From positions 1 through 50,793 of the forward strand of contig DASXZO010000178.1 of NCBI GenBank assembly GCA_036501845.1: a stretch of DNA of 50,793 nt. The letters run 5' to 3'. Origin of the DNA: JBBREP01 sp036501845. GTDB lineage: Bacteria > Actinomycetota > Acidimicrobiia > IMCC26256 > PALSA-610. This document shows positions 46,893-50,793 of this stretch, in pieces. Under the pieces are notes generated by a model. That model saw only the letters and a program-made list of their open reading frames with translations. It had not been told where the DNA came from and ran no database searches. A program made the position numbers and the translations under genes. Each line of letters opens with the position of its first letter. Position 1 is the first letter of the stretch.

Positions 46893-48164
46893 TCATGCGC
46901 TGGTCTGTGGGGCGAGCCGCGCCGCGGCGCTCGGGTCACCGATCGCCGCACGCTCACGTCGCAGGCGCGGCTGCGCGTCGGCTTCGTGTTCGTCGCCGGC
47001 ACGCGGCGCGAGCGCGAACCCTGTGTAGGCGACGCGCCGTTCGCTCGTGGTCGGATGCGTGGAACGGTGCAGCGTGCAACTCATGTGCACGGTGAGATCG
47101 CCGCGTGCTGCGCGCAACGTGACGCGCGGGAGATCGAGTGTGCGGTCCACTTGGGCGCGCGCAATGTTGGCTCGATGCGATCCGGCCACCACGTCGAGCC
47201 CGCCGTGGGCCTCGTCGACCGGTGTGAGGCACACACCGATCGTGAGGCCCGAGCAGAACATCGAGTGCCCGCCGCGGTCGCAGTCCTTGTGCCACGGCAG
47301 GCAGGCCAGCCCCTCCACCGATCCGACGCGCTTTGTGAGCCCCTCGGCGGTCACGTCGGCGAAGTGCTCGCCGAACGGGTCGCCCGGTCGATGGCCGTCG
47401 CGTAACAGGTCGCCGATCGCCGTGTAACGCGGGTCGTCGAACAACGCCCGCAGCGCCGGTGACCGCTCGGCGAAGTCGAGGATGCGGCACGGGTAGCGCT
47501 CGCCCGTGTCGGTTGCGGCCCACCACGATGCGCCGTCGTCGGGCGTCGCATACGCGACAGCATCGGCAAAGTCGGCGTCGACGGCGTCGATTTCGGCTTC
47601 GGTGAACACACCCTCGAGCAACAGGAAGCCAGCCTCGGCGAGAAAGTGCGCCGCGTCGGCGTCGCGCTCGCCGAGCCGGAATCGTTGGTCGAGATCGAGC
47701 ACGCTGCCGTCACGGCTGCGCAGATCGACCTCGCCCGACTGATAGACGGCGCGGCCGTCGATTGCGGAGCGCAGCACCGGATCCCACGCACAGAACGCGT
47801 CGTTCGCGGCTGGCTCGCCGTCGACGCGGCCCGCGATCACGAGTCCGAGCGCGGTGCGGCGCTCGTGCACGAGGTCGCCGAACGCTGCGCGGTCGAGGCT
47901 GACCCGCAGCGCCGCGCCCGCCTGCACACCGCGCTCCACAGCCAGCGCGCCATCGCCGGCGCGCAACGTCCACTCCACGTCGTCGACCGCGATGGTGATC
48001 GGCGGCAGGCCGAGGCGTTGCGCGTCGTCCGCGGCGCGCCCACCGTTGCGAGTGAGCGCGTCGCTCCACGCGCCAGTCCAGAATTCGGCCGGGTCGACTG
48101 CAGGAAGCGTGCGGAACGACCGGGTGCGGGTGTCGACGCTCGGGCGAGCGTCGGCTTCGCTCAT
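46893..48164 (-). CDS. SCP2-like domain fused to phytanoyl-CoA dioxygenase (PhyH)
   Basis: A 423-residue protein. Residues about 55-140 resemble an SCP2 sterol-carrier domain (I-T-I-A-V-D-D-V-E-W-T-L, then V-S-L-D-R-A-A-F-G-D-L). Residues about 165-390 are a PhyH Fe(II)/2-oxoglutarate oxygenase with His292 and Asp294 (W-H-K-D-C-D), the distal His in L-H-R-S-T-H (366) and arginines 376-377. The ATG overlaps the preceding Rieske stop by four bases. Fusion of a lipid-binding domain to the oxygenase suggests a hydrophobic, sterol- or terpenoid-like substrate. Confidence 0.88.
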   Translation of the reverse strand: MSEADARPSVDTRTRSFRTLPAVDPAEFWTGAWSDALTRNGGRAADDAQRLGLPPITIAVDDVEWTLRAGDGALAVERGVQAGAALRVSLDRAAFGDLVHERRTALGLVIAGRVDGEPAANDAFCAWDPVLRSAIDGRAVYQSGEVDLRSRDGSVLDLDQRFRLGERDADAAHFLAEAGFLLLEGVFTEAEIDAVDADFADAVAYATPDDGASWWAATDTGERYPCRILDFAERSPALRALFDDPRYTAIGDLLRDGHRPGDPFGEHFADVTAEGLTKRVGSVEGLACLPWHKDCDRGGHSMFCSGLTIGVCLTPVDEAHGGLDVVAGSHRANIARAQVDRTLDLPRVTLRAARGDLTVHMSCTLHRSTHPTTSERRVAYTGFALAPRAGDEHEADAQPRLRRERAAIGDPSAAARLAPQTSA

Positions 48165-49675
48165 GCGGTGGCCCCGCCCGGCTCCTGCACGGTGCGGGCA
48201 AGGATTCCGAGCGTCGCCCGCAAGGCGCTCTCTGGGATCACCGGGAAGATGCCGAGCTCCCGCCAGTTGTCCGCGATCGTCGACCAGTCGTAGTAGGAGG
48301 TCACGAGCGTGCCGCCATCGATCGCTTCGAGCCGGTAGCCGTACACGTGGCCAATGTCGTAGTTGCCGCCGATCGTCCACGCGATCTCGCGATCGGGTTC
48401 GAGCGTGGTGATGAGGATCGTCACGTCATATTTGCCGAGTGGCATGTCGTTCAGGGCTTCGCGGTCCATGTGCACCACGAAGGTGTCGCCCACGGCCGTG
48501 GGCCGCTCGCCTTCGGCACTCATCAGCATGCCGGAGCTGTCGATGCGCACGTGCCCCTGTGGATCCGAGATCACCGCGAAGATGGTGGCGGGGTCGGCTT
48601 CGATCGTCCTCTGCACTTCAATGCGCTCATCGGTCATGCGCGCATCCTGCCACTCGGACCTCACCGACGCCCAGCCGCCGCGGGCGGCGCGCACGAGATC
48701 TTGGAATTGCGCGAGGCCGTGCTCGTGGCGCGGGCTCAAGCGACCGGTGTCGTAGCTCCCCGCCGCGAGGTTGCGCTGTACCACCTCCACCATGCGTCGG
48801 TCCTCCTCCATCACGAGGTCGGAGAGAGCGATCACATCGGCGACGTCGGGCGCATGCCGATCGACGAAGAAGTGGTTGTACAGCACGCTGCACGACTGCG
48901 GACCCGTCGGCACTACCACCTCTACGTTCATCGAGTCGCCGTACACATTCATCGCGAGGTTGGGCCAACGGAACAACCACCGGCCGTTCGCGGTCGCCGC
49001 ACCGTCGCGACGCGGCGCGCTGTGCCGGCAGTAACGGTCGCCGAGATCGACGCGATAGCGCTTGGCGTCGAACTGCCGGTTGAGCTCAGGATGCAACAAG
49101 GGGATGTGGTAGCCCTCGAGGTAGTTGTCGCAGTACGTCTTCCAGTTGCACGCGAGATCGTGGCGGAACGCGCGCACGGGCACCATCGTCTCGATCGGAA
49201 AGCCTTCGCACTCGGCGAAGAAGGCAGCGAGGTCGGTGCAGAGCGGCGCTGCACCCATGTCGAGGTTCACGAACACCTGCCCACGCCACTCGCTCACTTT
49301 GATGGGGTGCAGCGCGAAGTCGCCGGCATCGAGATCGGCGCCGAAGTCGCGAGCCGAGCGCAGGCGGCCGTCGCTCGCGTACGCCCATCCGTGGTAGCGG
49401 CACACGAGGCTCTTGCACACGCCGACTCCGTCGTCAACAAGCGGGCCGGCGCGATGGCGGCACACGTTGTGAAAGCCTCGTAGCTCGCCGTCGGCACCGC
49501 GCTGCACGAACAACGGCCAGCCGGCGTAGACCTGCGCGATGTATCTGCCCGGCTCGCCGAGCTGCTCGGTGGTCGCGAACCACAACCATTCCTTCGCGAA
49601 CACTGCACGGCGCTCGTGCTCATAGCGCGCCGGATCCACGTACCACGACGCCCGCAACGTCTCGCGCGTATCCAT
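48161..49675 (-). CDS. Rieske non-heme iron oxygenase alpha subunit fused to an SRPBCC domain
   Basis: A 504-residue protein. The Rieske 2Fe-2S centre is C72-R-H74 and C92-R-Y-H95. The catalytic domain shows N-W-K-T-Y-C-D-N-Y-L-E-G-Y-H and L-L-H-P-E for the mononuclear iron. At about residue 345 the Rieske part ends and, from M347 (M-T-D-E-R-I-E-V-Q), an SRPBCC/START-type domain of about 158 residues follows. In other genomes these are usually two genes, and M347 has an AGGA upstream, so either a real fusion or a separate internal start is possible. It heads the operon with PhyH, SDR and CMD genes, a likely route to oxidise a hydrophobic compound. Confidence 0.92.
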   Translation of the reverse strand: MDTRETLRASWYVDPARYEHERRAVFAKEWLWFATTEQLGEPGRYIAQVYAGWPLFVQRGADGELRGFHNVCRHRAGPLVDDGVGVCKSLVCRYHGWAYASDGRLRSARDFGADLDAGDFALHPIKVSEWRGQVFVNLDMGAAPLCTDLAAFFAECEGFPIETMVPVRAFRHDLACNWKTYCDNYLEGYHIPLLHPELNRQFDAKRYRVDLGDRYCRHSAPRRDGAATANGRWLFRWPNLAMNVYGDSMNVEVVVPTGPQSCSVLYNHFFVDRHAPDVADVIALSDLVMEEDRRMVEVVQRNLAAGSYDTGRLSPRHEHGLAQFQDLVRAARGGWASVRSEWQDARMTDERIEVQRTIEADPATIFAVISDPQGHVRIDSSGMLMSAEGERPTAVGDTFVVHMDREALNDMPLGKYDVTILITTLEPDREIAWTIGGNYDIGHVYGYRLEAIDGGTLVTSYYDWSTIADNWRELGIFPVIPESALRATLGILARTVQEPGGATA

Positions 49676-49725
49676 CGCAGGTCACGCTAGGTGCGCGTCG
49701 CGGGCGGGGCTGCAACACTGATCCG

Positions 49726-50107
49726 GTGACCGAACACATCCGCGAGCCCTTCGACCTGGCCGCCTACGTCAAGGGCGCGCGAGCGAACGCGGACCCGGCA
49801 CAATGCTTCATCTGCGGGGAGGGTGTATCGAATCGGGCACGCCGTGTCCCGAGCGGTTCCGACCGAGCGGCTGTACCTCTTGAGCTTGGGCAGCCAGCAG
49901 GCTGTCGCCCATGTGCACTGGCATGTCGCGCCGCTGCCGCCCGGTCGCCCTTATGAGCACCAGCAATACGCCTCGCTGATGCACGAGAACGGCTACTTGC
50001 AGATCCCTGATAGGGAACAGCGAATGCTTGCTGAACGCATCCGACAAGAGATCAACGAGCGCGCCCACCCGACACTCGATCGCGTTCGCGGCGATCAAAG
50101 AATCTAA
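49726..50107 (+). pseudogene. HIT family hydrolase with an internal deletion
   Basis: The start, M-T-E-H-I-R-E-P-F-D-L-A-A-Y-V and C-F-I-C-G, matches the N-terminus of actinobacterial HIT proteins. Then the frame breaks near base 49835. The C-terminal half resumes in another frame as R-L-Y-L-L-S-L-G-S-Q-Q with the catalytic H-V-H-W-H-V-A-P-L-P-P (H-x-H-x-H) and ends at 50107. The middle, about 60 residues with the first part of the nucleotide-binding strand set, is missing. It is thus probably a dead gene, unless an assembly error removed about 200 bases. Confidence 0.75.
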
Positions 50108-50172
50108 ACAAGTTCTTGGATTGCGGGGTTTTCGCGGGATGCGTTGTCGCACCCCCCTGTCATGATGAGGGT

Positions 50173-50793
50173 GTGAGTGGGGCGACGATCTTCGAGCAAC
50201 TCGACGGCGTGAACGACGTCCTCGCCGCGATCACCGGCGAGTTCGATGGTGATCTGTTCACCGGGAAGCAGGCGCAACGGATCGTCTGCGCGGCGGCGGA
50301 TATCGAACGGTTCGCGGTGGCGTTGAAGGCCCTGGCGATGCGCCGGGTCGATCAGACCGACGCCTGGAAACACGACGGTGCACGGTCGCCGGAATCGTGG
50401 TTGGCGAACAAGACCGGCACGACCAAGAGCGACGCGCACGGCACGGTCGAGTTCGGCGCGCAACTCGACGATCTGCCGCAAGTCGCGGCCGCAGTCAAGA
50501 AAGGCCAACTGTCGCCGGGCAAGGCGAAGATGATCGCCGGCGCCGCCAGCGCCGACCCCGACTCCGAAGCCCAACTCCTCGCGCTCGGCAAGACCGGGTC
50601 GATGACCGCGTTGACGAGCGAGTGTGCTGCGGCGCGGCAGCGGGGCGCCGGTCCGTCGGCGATCGAGAAGATCCACGCGCGGCGGTCGTTTCGGAGCTGG
50701 ACCGATCGTGACGGCGCCTACCGCTTCGCAGGCACCCTCACACCCGACAAAGGCGCCCGCTTCCAAAAGGCGCTCGACGGGTTCACCAACGAA
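50173..50793 (+). CDS. DUF222 / 13E12-type HNH nuclease, 3' end cut by window
   Basis: 207 codons from the GTG at 50173 with no stop before the edge. It contains the DUF222 pattern: I-F-E-Q-L-D, then I-E-R-F-A-V-A-L-K-A-L-A-M-R-R-V-D, S-P-E-S-W-L-A-N-K-T-G-T, then L-D-D-L-P-Q-V-A-A-A-V-K-K-G-Q-L-S-P-G-K-A. These are the repeated helices before the HNH nuclease domain in the 13E12 family common in actinobacteria. The HNH part should lie beyond the window. These genes are often multicopy and repeat-like; function is not known. Confidence 0.85.
   Translation, partial: MSGATIFEQLDGVNDVLAAITGEFDGDLFTGKQAQRIVCAAADIERFAVALKALAMRRVDQTDAWKHDGARSPESWLANKTGTTKSDAHGTVEFGAQLDDLPQVAAAVKKGQLSPGKAKMIAGAASADPDSEAQLLALGKTGSMTALTSECAAARQRGAGPSAIEKIHARRSFRSWTDRDGAYRFAGTLTPDKGARFQKALDGFTNE

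Overview
This is a high-GC window with GTG starts, ATGA/GTGA stop-start overlaps and codon use strongly biased to G/C at the third position. The gene content points to an actinobacterium, most likely an environmental lineage such as Acidimicrobiia. The pointers are a complete GlgE/TreS/maltokinase/GlgB set, TreY-TreZ, a DUF222/13E12-type HNH nuclease and DUF2505. The phylum is inferred from gene content; no rRNA or tRNA gene was seen. The left edge cuts a secreted repeat protein and the right edge cuts the DUF222 nuclease.

Layout. 1-9.2 kb holds unrelated metabolic genes: a secreted Fn3/FG-GAP protein, an alpha/beta hydrolase, an amidohydrolase, a GT1 glycosyltransferase, glutamate decarboxylase, a Coq4-like protein and an ABM-like small protein. 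It ends in a short segment bounded by an 18-bp perfect inverted repeat that carries two small genes, one of them frameshifted, beside an NTF2-fold protein. 9.6-25.9 kb is a divergent storage-polysaccharide/trehalose supercluster. The minus strand reads glgE>treS>mak>glgB; the plus strand reads CBM48-lysine-tail protein>treY>treZ>malQ>glgX. Every junction on both arms is overlapping or nearly so. guaA follows.

27.5-35.8 kb holds a small membrane protein plus an FTR1-like permease, an L,D-transpeptidase and a translationally coupled AmmeMemoRadiSam operon (radical SAM > Memo > AMMECR1). A frameshifted membrane protein, a GT87-like membrane glycosyltransferase, a cupredoxin lipoprotein and an enoyl-CoA hydratase follow. 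35.9-43.6 kb holds a secreted Cys-rich protein, a DUF2461 protein, a selenoprotein gene (GrdB/PrdB-like, in-frame TGA followed by a SECIS-like hairpin), a frameshifted DUF2505 protein, a TetR regulator and a divergent D-aminoacylase-like amidohydrolase coupled to a TauD-family dioxygenase. 44-49.7 kb holds a secreted beta-helix protein and a minus-strand oxidation operon (Rieske oxygenase-SRPBCC fusion > SCP2-PhyH fusion > SDR > CMD-family protein). A HIT protein with an internal deletion and the cut DUF222 nuclease close the window.

How the genes work together. TreS/Mak/GlgE/GlgB convert trehalose through maltose-1-phosphate to branched alpha-glucan. TreY/TreZ release trehalose from glucan chain ends, and GlgX/MalQ debranch and recycle maltodextrins, so the locus encodes a trehalose-glucan cycle. 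The strongest non-routine finding is the selenoprotein: a standard gene caller splits it into two ORFs at a UGA that lies in a U-P-L-C motif. Several single-base lesions (near 8,325, 32,765 and 39,664) and an internal deletion (near 49,835) may be true pseudogenisation or assembly errors.
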